From assembly GCF_000447205.1 (NCBI RefSeq), contig NZ_AUWY01000078.1, forward strand, positions 1 to 53,714: a stretch of 53,714 nt of DNA. Reading direction: 5' to 3'. The first letter of the stretch is position 1. The number at the start of each line of letters is the position of its first letter. A program made the translations under genes and the position numbers. The stretch is from Sphingobium ummariense RL-3. GTDB taxonomy: Bacteria; Pseudomonadota; Alphaproteobacteria; Sphingomonadales; Sphingomonadaceae. The notes under the pieces are model-generated. The model was not told where the DNA came from. It saw only the letters and a list, made by a program, of their open reading frames with translations, and ran no database searches. Positions 35,946-44,299 of the stretch are shown piece by piece.

Positions 35946-36718
35946 AGGCCGCCGAACCTGCGATCGCGAAGGCGGAAGGCGTCCAGCGCCGCGGCCAGCG
36001 CGCGCTCGTCGAAATCGGGCCACAGCATGTCGGTGAAGTAGAGCTCCGCATAGGCCGCCTGCCATAGCAGGAAATTGCTCAGCCTCTGCTCGCCGGATGT
36101 ACGGATCAGAAGGTCTAGCGGCGGTAGGTCGCCAGTGTCGAGCGCAGCGTCGATATCGCCGACGCCGATGTCGTCCAGTGCGATCTCGCCCGCCACGGCC
36201 CGCCGGGCCAGCGCCTGCACCGCACGCGCCATCTCGTCCTGCGCGCCGTAATTCAGCGCGATGGCGACGATCGGCCCCTTGTTCCCCGCCGTGCGCGCGA
36301 TCGCCCCGTCGATCAGCGCTACGACCGAGGGGTCCATCGCCCTGTAATTGCCGATTACGCGCAGCCGCACGCCATTGGCGTGCAGTTCGTCCAGATCGGA
36401 CTGGATGAAATGGCGCAGAAGGCTCATCAGGTCGGCAATCTCGCTCGCCGGCCGCTTCCAGTTTTCGGAGGAAAAGGCATAGAGCGTCAGGCATTCGAGC
36501 CCAAGCTCGCGCGCGGCGCGCGTCACGCGCCGTACAGCTTCCACCCCCGCGCGATGCCCCGCAACGCGCGGCAGCAGCCGCTTCTTCGCCCAGCGGCCGT
36601 TGCCGTCCATGATGATGGCGACATGGCGCGCGCCATGGGCCGGGGCGCCCTGCGACAGATCGGGCCGGACCTTCGTTGCCATCAGGGGTGTCGTCGCTTC
36701 GCGAAGGGCATGGCGCAT
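35942..36718 (-). CDS. uppS: Undecaprenyl diphosphate synthase
   Basis: Cis-prenyltransferase making the C55 carrier for peptidoglycan and polysaccharides. The catalytic Asp38 lies in IIMDGNGRWAKKR; YAFSSENWKRP, and the C-terminal DLLIRTSGEQRLSNFLLWQ with the second signature, are intact. Start: ATG 36718 (258 residues) is favoured. ATG 36739 would overlap frr by 11 bases and ATG 36682 has no ribosome-binding site. Confidence 0.96.
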   Translation of the reverse strand: MRHALREATTPLMATKVRPDLSQGAPAHGARHVAIIMDGNGRWAKKRLLPRVAGHRAGVEAVRRVTRAARELGLECLTLYAFSSENWKRPASEIADLMSLLRHFIQSDLDELHANGVRLRVIGNYRAMDPSVVALIDGAIARTAGNKGPIVAIALNYGAQDEMARAVQALARRAVAGEIALDDIGVGDIDAALDTGDLPPLDLLIRTSGEQRLSNFLLWQAAYAELYFTDMLWPDFDERALAAALDAFRLRDRRFGGL

Positions 36719-36728
36719 GATCCCCGGC

Positions 36729-37286
36729 TTACTGGCCAAGGATTTCCTTTTCCTTCGCCGCCGCTACCGCGTCGATGTCAGCGATGGTGCTGTCGGTCAG
36801 CTTCTGGACCTCGGTTTCCTTGCGCTTGCGCTCGTCCTCGCTGATCTCGCCCTTCTTCTCGTCGGCCTTCAGGCTGTCCATGCCGTCGCGCCGCACGTTG
36901 CGCACGGCGACGCGCGCACCTTCGGCATATTTGCTGGCGAGTTTCGCCAGTTCCTTGCGGCGCTCCTCTGTCAGGTCCGGGATGGGCAGGCGTAGCGTCT
37001 GGCCATCGACGATCGGATTGAGGCCAAGGCCCGCAGACCGGATCGCCTTGTCGGCCGGGCCGACATTGCTCTTGTCCCATACCTGCACTGACAGCATGCG
37101 CGGCTCGGGCGCGGAAACGGTCGCCACCTGGTTCAGCGGCATGTGCGCGCCATAGACCTCGACCGTCACCGGATCGAGCAGCGCCACATTCGCACGCCCC
37201 GTGCGCAGGCCTGCCAGGTCGCCCTTCAGCGATTCGATGGCGCCCGCCATGCGGCGCTCTAGGTCGGCTTTGTCATACTGGGCCAT
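36729..37286 (-). CDS. frr: Ribosome recycling factor
   Basis: Splits post-termination ribosomes together with EF-G. The 185-residue length and motifs ([45 protein letters not shown]) are typical. It starts 3 bases after the pyrH stop. Oddly, the first residues are [13 protein letters not shown], a common alphaproteobacterial start. Confidence 0.97.
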   Translation of the reverse strand: MAQYDKADLERRMAGAIESLKGDLAGLRTGRANVALLDPVTVEVYGAHMPLNQVATVSAPEPRMLSVQVWDKSNVGPADKAIRSAGLGLNPIVDGQTLRLPIPDLTEERRKELAKLASKYAEGARVAVRNVRRDGMDSLKADEKKGEISEDERKRKETEVQKLTDSTIADIDAVAAAKEKEILGQ

Positions 37287-37289
37287 TGT

Positions 37290-38015
37290 TCAGCTCTCCT
37301 GATTTTGCACGATCGTCGCCGTGCCGTCACCCGCCAGAACCTTGGCCAGGTTGCCGGTTTCGCGAATGTTGAAGACGACGATGGGAATACGGTTCTCGCG
37401 GCACAGCGCAATGGCGCTGGCGTCCATGACTTTGAGGTTGTCGTTCAGCACCTTGTCGAAGCTGATCTCTTCATAGCGCACCGCGTCGGGCACCGCCTTG
37501 GGATCGGCATTGTAGATGCCATCGACGCTGGTGCCCTTGAACAGCGCATCGCAATTCATCTCGGCCGCCCGCAGCGCCGCGGTGGTATCGGTGGTGAAGA
37601 AGGGATTTCCGGTGCCCGCCGCGAAGATGACGATGCGGCCCTTTTCCATGTGCCGCATCGCCTTGCGCCGGATATAGGGCTCGCACACCGACGCCATCGG
37701 GATCGCCGACTGGACGCGGGTATCATAGCCGATCCGCTCCAGCGCGTTCTGCACCGCCAGCGCATTCATGACGGTCGCCAGCATGCCCATATAGTCGGCG
37801 CTGGTGCGATCGAAGCCCTTGGCTGCGCCCGCCAGCCCGCGGAAGATATTGCCACCGCCGACCACGACACACAGCTCGAAGCCGGCATCCTTGGCAGCGG
37901 CGATCTCGCCCGCGACGCGATCCACGGTCTCGGGGTCGATGCCGAACTGCCCCTGCCCCATCAGCACCTCGCCCGACAGTTTCAGCAATATGCGCTTGAA
38001 GGCTGGCCGGGTCAT
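37290..38015 (-). CDS. pyrH: Uridylate kinase
   Basis: Hexameric UMP kinase of the amino-acid-kinase fold. The 241-residue protein shows KLSGEVLMG for ATP phosphates, GGGNIFRG, the acceptor region, and [11 protein letters not shown] with [20 protein letters not shown]. It is usually directly after tsf, but here an ATPase pseudogene separates them. It starts the run pyrH-frr-uppS-cdsA-dxr-rseP-bamA. Confidence 0.97.
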   Translation of the reverse strand: MTRPAFKRILLKLSGEVLMGQGQFGIDPETVDRVAGEIAAAKDAGFELCVVVGGGNIFRGLAGAAKGFDRTSADYMGMLATVMNALAVQNALERIGYDTRVQSAIPMASVCEPYIRRKAMRHMEKGRIVIFAAGTGNPFFTTDTTAALRAAEMNCDALFKGTSVDGIYNADPKAVPDAVRYEEISFDKVLNDNLKVMDASAIALCRENRIPIVVFNIRETGNLAKVLAGDGTATIVQNQES

Positions 38016-38099
38016 GGGCGGGAAAGAATCCTTGTGATGGAAGCGGAAAGCGGCGCGGACATTAGGCGGGCAAGGCCACGATGGGAAGGGCGATTGTTG

Positions 38100-38873
38100 C
38101 TATTCGATCATCGCCTCTACCGTCTCATGCGGATAGAGAGCAAACTCGCGATACAGACGAAAATGGGCCGTGTCCTCCAGAGCGACAGGATGGATACTAT
38201 AGGAATCGATCTGCCAAAGATCGGCGTCGGGCAGCGCCATCAAGATCGGCGAGTGGGTCGCCATGATGACTTGCCCATTGCCCGCCCGCTGGATGCGGCG
38301 CAGCAACTTCAGGAAATCGAACTGGCGTTGCGGCGACAGCGCCGATTCCGGTTCGTCGAGGATGTAGAGGCCTTGGCGCGACATGCGCTCATTGAAGAAA
38401 TCGATGAACCCTTCGCCGTGGGAAGCGGACAGATAATCGGGTCCGCTGGCAAAGGATTCATAGGCGGCCAAATCCAGGTAGCGTGCGACGGAAAAGAAGG
38501 TCTCGGCGCGAAAAAACCACCCGTTTCTAACCTACGGAAGCCATGCGCCTCTCAATCGTGCGCCCAACGTCCCGGCATCGGTCGCGGATACCGGCGTCGG
38601 TTGAATTGCTTTCATCCCCTGCGCCCCACCTGAATCACTGAACCCGGCCAAATGGGCGATCGCTTCCAACAGGGTCGATTTGCCGGTGCCATTTTCGCCA
38701 ACAATGATCGTGACCGCCTTTTCAAATTGCAGTTCCAGGCCTCCATGGCGGATGATCGGCAGGTTGAAGGGATATTGATCCCAGTTCAACTCATCAGCCC
38801 TTTGCTCGTTGGGCATCCAGACGCGCTTCAGGAACGGCGGCGGCAGAGAGGTGGTGTGCTGCTTTCTTGCCAT
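38100..38873 (-). pseudogene. AAA ATPase gene interrupted by an in-frame amber codon
   Basis: The reading frame of a 256-residue ABC/SMC-like AAA ATPase (AAA_21/AAA_23 type) is continuous except for one TAG at 38532-38534. Before the stop: Walker A GENGTGKST (113 residues from ATG 38873). After it, in the same frame, without shift: VRNGWFFRAETFFSVARYLD, then ILDEPESALS (Walker B and D-loop) and ATHSPIL (H-switch). The stop falls where relatives have a residue such as Lys in LPKVRNGWFF, so a single A-to-T change from AAG explains it. Sampled 60-base blocks are about 50% GC, far below neighbours (78% in a sampled tsf block), which suggests transfer. It sits inside the tsf-pyrH junction. It may be dead, or read through if an amber suppressor exists. 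Confidence 0.8.
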
Positions 38874-38910
38874 CCCGGAAGATTATCGGCCTTTGCACCG
38901 AGGCGCCAAA

Positions 38911-38940
38911 GAAAAAGGGGCGCCCTGCCGAGCGCCCCTT
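38911..38940 (-). terminator. Intrinsic terminator of the rpsB-tsf transcript
   Basis: A 9-bp stem AAGGGGCGC (38915-38923) / GCGCCCCTT (38932-38940). On the minus strand it ends in a TTTTT tract. It lies 25 bases after the tsf stop and so separates tsf from the ATPase remnant and pyrH. Confidence 0.85.
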
Positions 38941-38964
38941 CCCACCTCATCGCCTCGCTAGCGA

Positions 38965-39891
38965 TCAGACGCCCGCGGCCGCCGCCACTTCCGCGGCGAA
39001 GTCGCTGACTTCCTTCTCGATGCCTTCGCCCAGCTGGAAGCGGACATAGGACTTGAGCGTGATCGAAGCGCTCGCGTCCTTCGCCGCCTTGGCGACGACG
39101 TCGGCGACCGGCGTCTTGTTGTCCATCACGAACAGCTGGCTGAGCAGCGCATTCTCCTTGGCGAACTTCGCCACGGAGCCGTCGACCATCTTGGCGACGA
39201 TCTCGGCGGGCTTGCCGCTCTCGGCAGCCTTCTCGGCCGCGATCGCGCGCTCGCGCTCCAGCAGCGCCGGGTCAATGTCGCCGGCGGCCAGCGCCAGCGG
39301 GAACGCCGCGGCAATGTGCATGGCGATCTGCTTGCCCAGCGGCTCCAGCACGTCGGCGGGCGCATCGCCCTCCAGCGCGACCAGAACGCCAATCTTGCCC
39401 AGGCCCGGCGCGGCGGCGTTGTGGACATAGGGGACGACCACGCCCTGGCTCACCTCGACCTGCGCGATGCGGCGCAGCGTCTGGTTCTCGCCGATGGTGG
39501 CGATGTTGGCGACCAGCTTCTCGGCGACGGTGCCGCCGGAGGGATAGGCCTCCGAAGCCAGCACCTCGGCGTCGGTCGCGCCGCTCGACAGCGCGATGCC
39601 GGCGACGGTGCGCACGAAGTCCTGGAACTGATCGTTCTTCGCGACGAAGTCGGTCTCGCTGTTCACCTCGACGGCGACGCCCTTGGTGCCGGCGACGGCA
39701 ACGCCCACCAGGCCCTCGGCGGCGGTACGGCTCGACTTCTTCTGCGCGGCGGCCAGGCCCTTGGCGCGCAGCCAGTCGGTCGCGGCCTCGATGTCGCCAT
39801 TGGCTTCGGTGAGCGCCTTCTTGCAATCCATCATGCCCGCGCCCGAACGGTCGCGCAGTTCCTTGACGGCGGCAGCGGTAATCTCGGCCAT
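38965..39891 (-). CDS. tsf: Elongation factor Ts
   Basis: Nucleotide-exchange factor for EF-Tu. The 308-residue protein starts with [20 protein letters not shown] and contains the [10 protein letters not shown] signature, both EF-Ts hallmarks. It is downstream of rpsB across 98 bp that holds a hairpin. AGGAGC lies before the ATG. Confidence 0.97.
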   Translation of the reverse strand: MAEITAAAVKELRDRSGAGMMDCKKALTEANGDIEAATDWLRAKGLAAAQKKSSRTAAEGLVGVAVAGTKGVAVEVNSETDFVAKNDQFQDFVRTVAGIALSSGATDAEVLASEAYPSGGTVAEKLVANIATIGENQTLRRIAQVEVSQGVVVPYVHNAAAPGLGKIGVLVALEGDAPADVLEPLGKQIAMHIAAAFPLALAAGDIDPALLERERAIAAEKAAESGKPAEIVAKMVDGSVAKFAKENALLSQLFVMDNKTPVADVVAKAAKDASASITLKSYVRFQLGEGIEKEVSDFAAEVAAAAGV

Positions 39892-39929
39892 GTTTCGGCT
39901 CCTAAAGTTTCATGTTTCAAATATGCGGC

Positions 39930-39956
39930 AGGGCGCGTCTCCGAAGAGCGCGCCCT
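39930..39956 (-). other. Stem-loop between rpsB and tsf
   Basis: A perfect 8-bp stem AGGGCGCG (39930-39937) / CGCGCCCT (39949-39956) with inner partial pairing. No T tract follows on the minus strand. It could be an attenuator, an mRNA-stability hairpin or a REP-like element. Confidence 0.45.
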
Positions 39957-39989
39957 AGCCTGTCATTCTTGCAGTTGCGCGACGCTCTA

Positions 39990-40751
39990 TCAGGCTTCGG
40001 CGGCAACGACCTCTTCGGCCTCGGGCTCGTCCAGCGCACCCAGGTCGACGCCGGCGGCCTGCTGCGCACCGCGGTTGCCGCGGGTCGCGGCGGCGGCGAT
40101 GGCGTCGCAGTACAGGCGGATGGCGCGGCTGGCGTCATCGTTAGCCGGGACCGGGAAGGCGATGCCGTCGGGCGAGACGTTCGAATCGAGGATCGCGACG
40201 ACCGGGATGCCCAGCGTGTTGGCTTCCTTGATCGCCAGCTCTTCCTTGTTGGCGTCGATCACGAACATGACATCGGGGATGCCGTTCATGTCGCGGATGC
40301 CGCCCAGCGACAGCTCCAGCTTCTCGCGCTCGCGGGTCATCTGAAGGACTTCCTTCTTGGTGAAGCCGTGGGTGTCGCCCGACAGCTTCTCCTCGAGGGT
40401 CTTCAGGCGCTTGATCGAGCCCGAGATGGTCTTCCAGTTGGTGAGCATGCCGCCCAGCCAGCGATGGTTGACGAAATGCTGGCCCGACTTGCGGGCGGCT
40501 TCCGCGATGGGGTCCTGCGCCTGGCGCTTGGTGCCGACGAACAGCACCTTGCCACCCGCGCCCACGGTCGCCGAGACGAAATCGAGCGCGCGCGCGAAGA
40601 GCGGCACGGTCTGCGACAGGTCGAGGATGTGGATGCCGTTACGCTCGCCGAAAATGTACGGCTTCATGCGCGGGTTCCAGCGGTGGGTCTGGTGGCCGAA
40701 ATGTGCGCCGGCCTCGATCAATTGGTGCATGGTGACGACGGGGGTCGCCAT
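39990..40751 (-). CDS. rpsB: 30S ribosomal protein S2
   Basis: Small-subunit ribosomal protein. The 253 residues show the start [27 protein letters not shown] and [15 protein letters not shown], plus [18 protein letters not shown] and a C-terminal acidic tail rich in Glu/Ala. It heads the leftward rpsB-tsf pair. Its ribosome-binding site GGAAGGAG lies in a strong stem of the leader. Confidence 0.97.
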   Translation of the reverse strand: MATPVVTMHQLIEAGAHFGHQTHRWNPRMKPYIFGERNGIHILDLSQTVPLFARALDFVSATVGAGGKVLFVGTKRQAQDPIAEAARKSGQHFVNHRWLGGMLTNWKTISGSIKRLKTLEEKLSGDTHGFTKKEVLQMTREREKLELSLGGIRDMNGIPDVMFVIDANKEELAIKEANTLGIPVVAILDSNVSPDGIAFPVPANDDASRAIRLYCDAIAAAATRGNRGAQQAAGVDLGALDEPEAEEVVAAEA

Positions 40752-40759
40752 AATGTCTT

Positions 40760-40853
40760 CTCCTTCCGGTTAAGCCCTCTGGGAATCAGGAACCGGAAGA
40801 AGGCCTCAAAGGCCCGCCCGGCACCGGATATGTCGATTCCCATGTGGAATGGG
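40760..40853 (-). promoter_or_regulatory. Structured rpsB leader, Shine-Dalgarno sequestered in a 12-bp stem
   Basis: On the minus strand, CTTCTTCCGGTT (40802-40791) pairs with AACCGGAAGGAG (40771-40760), 12 bp with one G-U. This covers the whole GGAAGGAG site 9 bases before the rpsB ATG at 40751. The 19-base loop holds CCC-AGA-GGG. Two further hairpins precede it: GGCC-TTTGA-GGCC (40814-40802) and CCCAT/ATGGG (40853-40839). This has the form of a translationally regulated leader. In E. coli S2 represses rpsB, but this sequence does not visibly resemble that leader, so a regulator is unknown. Confidence 0.6.
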
Positions 40854-40858
40854 CCGCG

Positions 40859-40887
40859 CCTTTAACGGGGCGCACGCGTGAATGCAA
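40859..40887 (-). promoter_or_regulatory. Candidate rpsB promoter
   Basis: On the minus strand TTGCAT (40887-40882) and TAAAGG (40864-40859), 17 bp apart, give a moderate sigma70-like promoter. Transcription would begin near 40852, at the edge of the leader's first hairpin. Confidence 0.4.
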
Positions 40888-40890
40888 GGC

Positions 40891-40919
40891 TTGACATGCC
40901 TGCACAGCGAGAACATAGA
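40891..40919 (+). promoter_or_regulatory. Sigma70-like promoter of the small membrane protein gene
   Basis: A consensus -35 TTGACA (40891-40896), a 17-bp spacer and -10 CATAGA (40914-40919). The -10 lies inside the LexA box. Confidence 0.6.
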
Positions 40920-40925
40920 GGGAAC
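40911..40925. promoter_or_regulatory. LexA (SOS) box, alphaproteobacterial type
   Basis: GAAC-ATAGAGG-GAAC is a perfect GAAC-N7-GAAC direct repeat, the reverse complement of the GTTC-N7-GTTC site bound by alphaproteobacterial LexA. A third GAAC follows at 40931-40934. It covers the -10 of a TTGACA promoter for the 71-residue protein, an ideal position for repression. Confidence 0.7.
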
Positions 40926-41009
40926 AAGTGGAACGAATGACGTTTTCCCGCCGTTCGTAGCGATATTCAACCGGCCGCACGAATTGGCAAGAAAGAAAGT
41001 GGGCTACCG

Positions 41010-41225
41010 ATGTTCACCCTGGTCGCAGCATTGATCTTCTCGGGCTCTGCCCTCTTCGCCCTGACCACTATCGCCTGGATGTTTGCGACCTGTCATCGCA
41101 AGATGGCGGCCGCCCTGCTGTTCGAACCCATTCCGCAGGAGCCGCAGGTCTATCACATCCGTATCCGCCGCCCCCGGGTGAGGCGAGCGGAACATTCCCT
41201 TCATGGAGCAGCCTTCGGCGCCTGA
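41010..41225 (+). CDS. LexA-box-associated small membrane protein (71 residues)
   Basis: A 71-residue protein of no family I can name. An N-terminal transmembrane helix (about residues 3-26: LVAALIFSGSALFALTTIAW) is followed by a basic, Arg/His-rich cytoplasmic tail (HRKM..., RIRRPRVRRAEH). It has a consensus -35 element overlapped by a LexA box, about 85 bp before the ATG, so it is probably SOS-controlled. In Caulobacter the small LexA-regulated membrane protein SidA inhibits division; this is a functional parallel, not detected homology. It is convergent with pssA, stops 4 bases apart. The start has only a weak ribosome-binding site (GAAAGTGGG). Confidence 0.65.
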   Translation: MFTLVAALIFSGSALFALTTIAWMFATCHRKMAAALLFEPIPQEPQVYHIRIRRPRVRRAEHSLHGAAFGA

Positions 41226-41229
41226 GCTT

Positions 41230-42027
41230 TCAGGCGGCCGGGGTCGTCTGAACGATCTGATCCCGCCGCGCCCGCACGACCTTCGCATAGGACAGGATGC
41301 CGAAGGGAATTGTTGCGAGATAGCCCGCGCACAGCACCAATAGCGTCAGCCAAGGATCGGTAATCAGCAACGCGGCAAGCAAGCCAGCAATCGCGATCGC
41401 TTCCAGCCGGATGCGTTTGCGTAACCGCAACGCGGACCAGCTATAGGTCGCGATGCTGGAAATCATCAGGAAAGCCGTGAAGGCGAGCCAGGGTGCGACC
41501 ACATACCAGGCGCGGAATAGCGGCTCGCCCGTCACAAGCCACAGATAGAGCGGTACGAAGGCGATGCCTGCCCCTGCCGGGGCCGGGACGCCGGTCAAGA
41601 AGCCGGCAGATTTGTGCGGTTGCTCGTCCGCGTCGATATTGGCGTTGAAACGCGCCAGCCGCAGCGCGCAGGACAAGGCATGGGCCAGCGCGAAGATCCA
41701 TCCGAACTTCGGCATGGCATGCAGTGACCAGAGGTAGATGATGAGCGCGGGCGCAACGCCGAAGGCGATCGAGTCGGACAACGAATCGAGCTCCGCACCG
41801 AAGCGGCTCTCGCCCCGCAGCAGCCGCGCGATCCGCCCATCAAGTCCATCAAGAACGCCCGCGAACAGGATCGCCAGCACCGCCCGTTCCCATTCCCCCG
41901 ATATGCCGTAGCGCACGCCGGTGAGGCCGAAGCACAGCGCCATCGCCGTCACCGCATTGGGCAACAGCATGCGCAGCGTGATGCCGCGTCGCAGTCCGCG
42001 CGGTATGGCGCGACGGCGACGGCTCAT
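41230..42027 (-). CDS. pssA: CDP-diacylglycerol-serine O-phosphatidyltransferase
   Basis: Makes phosphatidylserine from CDP-diacylglycerol and serine, the substrate of Psd. The 265-residue polytopic protein carries the CDP-alcohol phosphotransferase motif DGLDGRIARLL...GAELDSLSD (about residues 59-85), all Asp present. psd lies 46 bp upstream on the same strand, so the two form a phosphatidylethanolamine operon. It is convergent with the LexA-box gene. Confidence 0.94.
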   Translation of the reverse strand: MSRRRRAIPRGLRRGITLRMLLPNAVTAMALCFGLTGVRYGISGEWERAVLAILFAGVLDGLDGRIARLLRGESRFGAELDSLSDSIAFGVAPALIIYLWSLHAMPKFGWIFALAHALSCALRLARFNANIDADEQPHKSAGFLTGVPAPAGAGIAFVPLYLWLVTGEPLFRAWYVVAPWLAFTAFLMISSIATYSWSALRLRKRIRLEAIAIAGLLAALLITDPWLTLLVLCAGYLATIPFGILSYAKVVRARRDQIVQTTPAA

Positions 42028-42073
42028 GATCGCCTCTTCCCAAGCAGAAGCCCAGTCACGGCGCGGTGATCCG

Positions 42074-42808
42074 TCACTGCTGGATCCCCGCTACGACCCG
42101 CCGATCACCGATCTGACCCAGGATCGTCTCGCCCGCAACGGTTCGCTGTCCCAACACCACGCGCGGCGCGGTACCCGCAGGCAGATAGACGTCCACCCGG
42201 CTGCCGAACCGGATCAGGCCGATGCGCTGGCCTGCCGCCACCATGTCCCCCGGCTTCACGAAGGGCACGATGCGCCGCGCGACCAGCCCCGCGATCTGGG
42301 TGAAGCCGATGCGCACGCCGTCATGCCGCTCCACCAGGATATGCTGGCGCTCGTTATCCTCGCTGGCTTTGTCGAGATCGGCGTTGAGAAACTTGCCCGA
42401 AATATAGACAACCGCCTTGATCGTACCACCGATCGGGGTGCGATTGATGTGCACGTCGAACACGCTCATGAAGATCGACACGCGGATCAGCGGCTGGTCG
42501 CCCAGCCCATCCGGGCCTGCCATCTCGCGCGGCGGCGGCACCCGCTGGATCAGGGTTATGAGGCCATCGGCGGGCGCGACGATGGCGCCTTCATCCTGCG
42601 GCACGGCGCGCACGGGATCGCGAAAAAAGGCGAGGACCCAGACGGTGACGATGAGCAGGATCCACCCCAGCACGTCCCAGCCCAGCAGAAATGCCAGGCC
42701 AGTGATGGCCGCGGCGATCAGGCCGAACTTCATCCCCTCCGGATGTACGGAAGGAAAGCGCCATTTGACATTGCCACCCGCGGCAATCGTGATCTCATTA
42801 TTGTCCAT
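42074..42808 (-). CDS. psd: Phosphatidylserine decarboxylase
   Basis: Pyruvoyl enzyme that converts phosphatidylserine to phosphatidylethanolamine. The 244-residue protein is of the short (PSD-A-like) type. The ATG at 42808 fits ([12 protein letters not shown]); the longer frame to 42916 has no support. Two membrane helices near 40-70 precede [10 protein letters not shown] and the self-cleavage site [11 protein letters not shown], whose Ser becomes the pyruvoyl group. It is divergent from icd. Confidence 0.94.
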   Translation of the reverse strand: MDNNEITIAAGGNVKWRFPSVHPEGMKFGLIAAAITGLAFLLGWDVLGWILLIVTVWVLAFFRDPVRAVPQDEGAIVAPADGLITLIQRVPPPREMAGPDGLGDQPLIRVSIFMSVFDVHINRTPIGGTIKAVVYISGKFLNADLDKASEDNERQHILVERHDGVRIGFTQIAGLVARRIVPFVKPGDMVAAGQRIGLIRFGSRVDVYLPAGTAPRVVLGQRTVAGETILGQIGDRRVVAGIQQ

Positions 42809-42975
42809 GCGCACCGTCTTTACGGAGAGACCCCCGCGCTGACAACGACCGATCCCGGCAACGGCTCCCCACGCGGGCGCACAGGTGCCAGATTCAAGCC
42901 CTGCCCGGTTGAACATTGCCGCCGCTTTGCCTAGGGGCCTTGGGCATATCCCACCTGAATTAAGGAAAGAGGCGC

Positions 42976-44196
42976 ATGGCGAAGATCAAGGTCAAGAACC
43001 CCGTCGTGGAGATCGACGGCGACGAGATGACGCGGATCATCTGGCAGTGGATTCGCGAGCGACTCATCCTCCCCTATCTCGACATCGACCTTAAATATTA
43101 CGACCTGGGCGTCGAGAAGCGCGACGAGACCAACGATCAGATCACTATCGATTCCGCCAATGCGATCAAGGAATATGGCGTCGGGGTGAAGTGCGCCACC
43201 ATCACGCCGGACGAAGCGCGCGTCGAGGAATTCAACCTCAAGGAAATGTGGAAGTCGCCCAACGGCACGATCCGCAACATCCTGGGCGGCGTCGTCTTCC
43301 GTGAGCCCATCGTCATCAAGAACGTGCCCCGCCTCATTCCTGGCTGGACCGATCCAATCGTCGTCGGCCGCCACGCCTATGGCGATCAGTATCGCGCCAC
43401 CGACTTCCGCGTGCCCGGCGCGGGCAAGCTGCGGCTGGTGTTCGAAGGCGACGACGGCACGGTGATCGACCGCGAGGTGTTCAAATATCCCAGTTCCGGC
43501 GTGGCCCTGGCCATGTACAATCTGGACGAGTCGATCCGCGACTTCGCCCGCGCCTCGATGAACTATGGCCTCGGCCGTGGCTGGCCGGTCTATCTGTCGA
43601 CCAAGAACACGATCCTCAAGGCCTATGACGGCCGTTTCAAGGACATCTTCGCCGAGGTGTACGAGAGCGAATTCGCCGATCAGTTCAAGGCAGCCGGCAT
43701 CGTCTACGAGCACCGTCTGATCGACGACATGGTCGCCTCCGCGCTGAAGTGGAGCGGCAAGTTCGTCTGGGCCTGCAAGAATTATGACGGCGACGTGCAG
43801 TCCGACCAGGTGGCCCAGGGCTTCGGCAGCCTGGGTCTCATGACCTCTGTGCTGATGAGCCCCGACGGCAAGACCGTCGAGGCGGAGGCCGCGCACGGCA
43901 CCGTCACCCGCCACTATCGCCAGCACCAGCAGGGCAAGGCGACCTCCACCAACCCGATCGCATCGATCTTCGCCTGGACCCAGGGCCTGTCCTACCGCGG
44001 CAAGTTCGACGAGACGCCGGAAGTCACCAAATTCGCCGAGACGCTGGAAAAGGTCTGCATCCAGACCGTGGAAAGCGGCGCGATGACGAAGGATCTTGCG
44101 CTGCTCATCGGCCCGGATCAGGCGTGGATGACCACCGAGCAGTTCTTCGAGGCGATCCGCGTCAACCTGGAAACCGCCATGGGCAAGTGGAACTGA
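42976..44196 (+). CDS. icd: NADP-dependent isocitrate dehydrogenase (eukaryote-like type)
   Basis: TCA-cycle enzyme producing 2-oxoglutarate and NADPH. The 406-residue form with the start [20 protein letters not shown], the [18 protein letters not shown] substrate site, and [18 protein letters not shown] is the homodimeric class II NADP type found in alphaproteobacteria and eukaryotes, not the E. coli type. GGAAAGAGG lies before the ATG. A hairpin terminator follows. Confidence 0.97.
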   Translation: MAKIKVKNPVVEIDGDEMTRIIWQWIRERLILPYLDIDLKYYDLGVEKRDETNDQITIDSANAIKEYGVGVKCATITPDEARVEEFNLKEMWKSPNGTIRNILGGVVFREPIVIKNVPRLIPGWTDPIVVGRHAYGDQYRATDFRVPGAGKLRLVFEGDDGTVIDREVFKYPSSGVALAMYNLDESIRDFARASMNYGLGRGWPVYLSTKNTILKAYDGRFKDIFAEVYESEFADQFKAAGIVYEHRLIDDMVASALKWSGKFVWACKNYDGDVQSDQVAQGFGSLGLMTSVLMSPDGKTVEAEAAHGTVTRHYRQHQQGKATSTNPIASIFAWTQGLSYRGKFDETPEVTKFAETLEKVCIQTVESGAMTKDLALLIGPDQAWMTTEQFFEAIRVNLETAMGKWN

Positions 44197-44233
44197 TCCC
44201 ACCCCTCGCGGTTTCAATACGCTAACGGAACGA

Positions 44234-44268
44234 GGCGGCGCCGGTCATCCGACGCCGCCCTTTCTTTA
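44234..44268 (+). terminator. Intrinsic terminator after icd
   Basis: Stem GGCGGCG (44234-44240) / CGCCGCC (44253-44259), continued inward by CGG-TCAT-CCG, then CTTTCTTTATT. Confidence 0.85.
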
Positions 44269-44299
44269 TTTATTGTTCCCCCCAGCCGAGAAGATGGAC

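Noticed and set aside
40786..40980. 64-residue minus-strand frame upstream of rpsB
   Set aside because: It lies in the rpsB promoter and leader, has no ribosome-binding site or motif, and would cover the LexA box.
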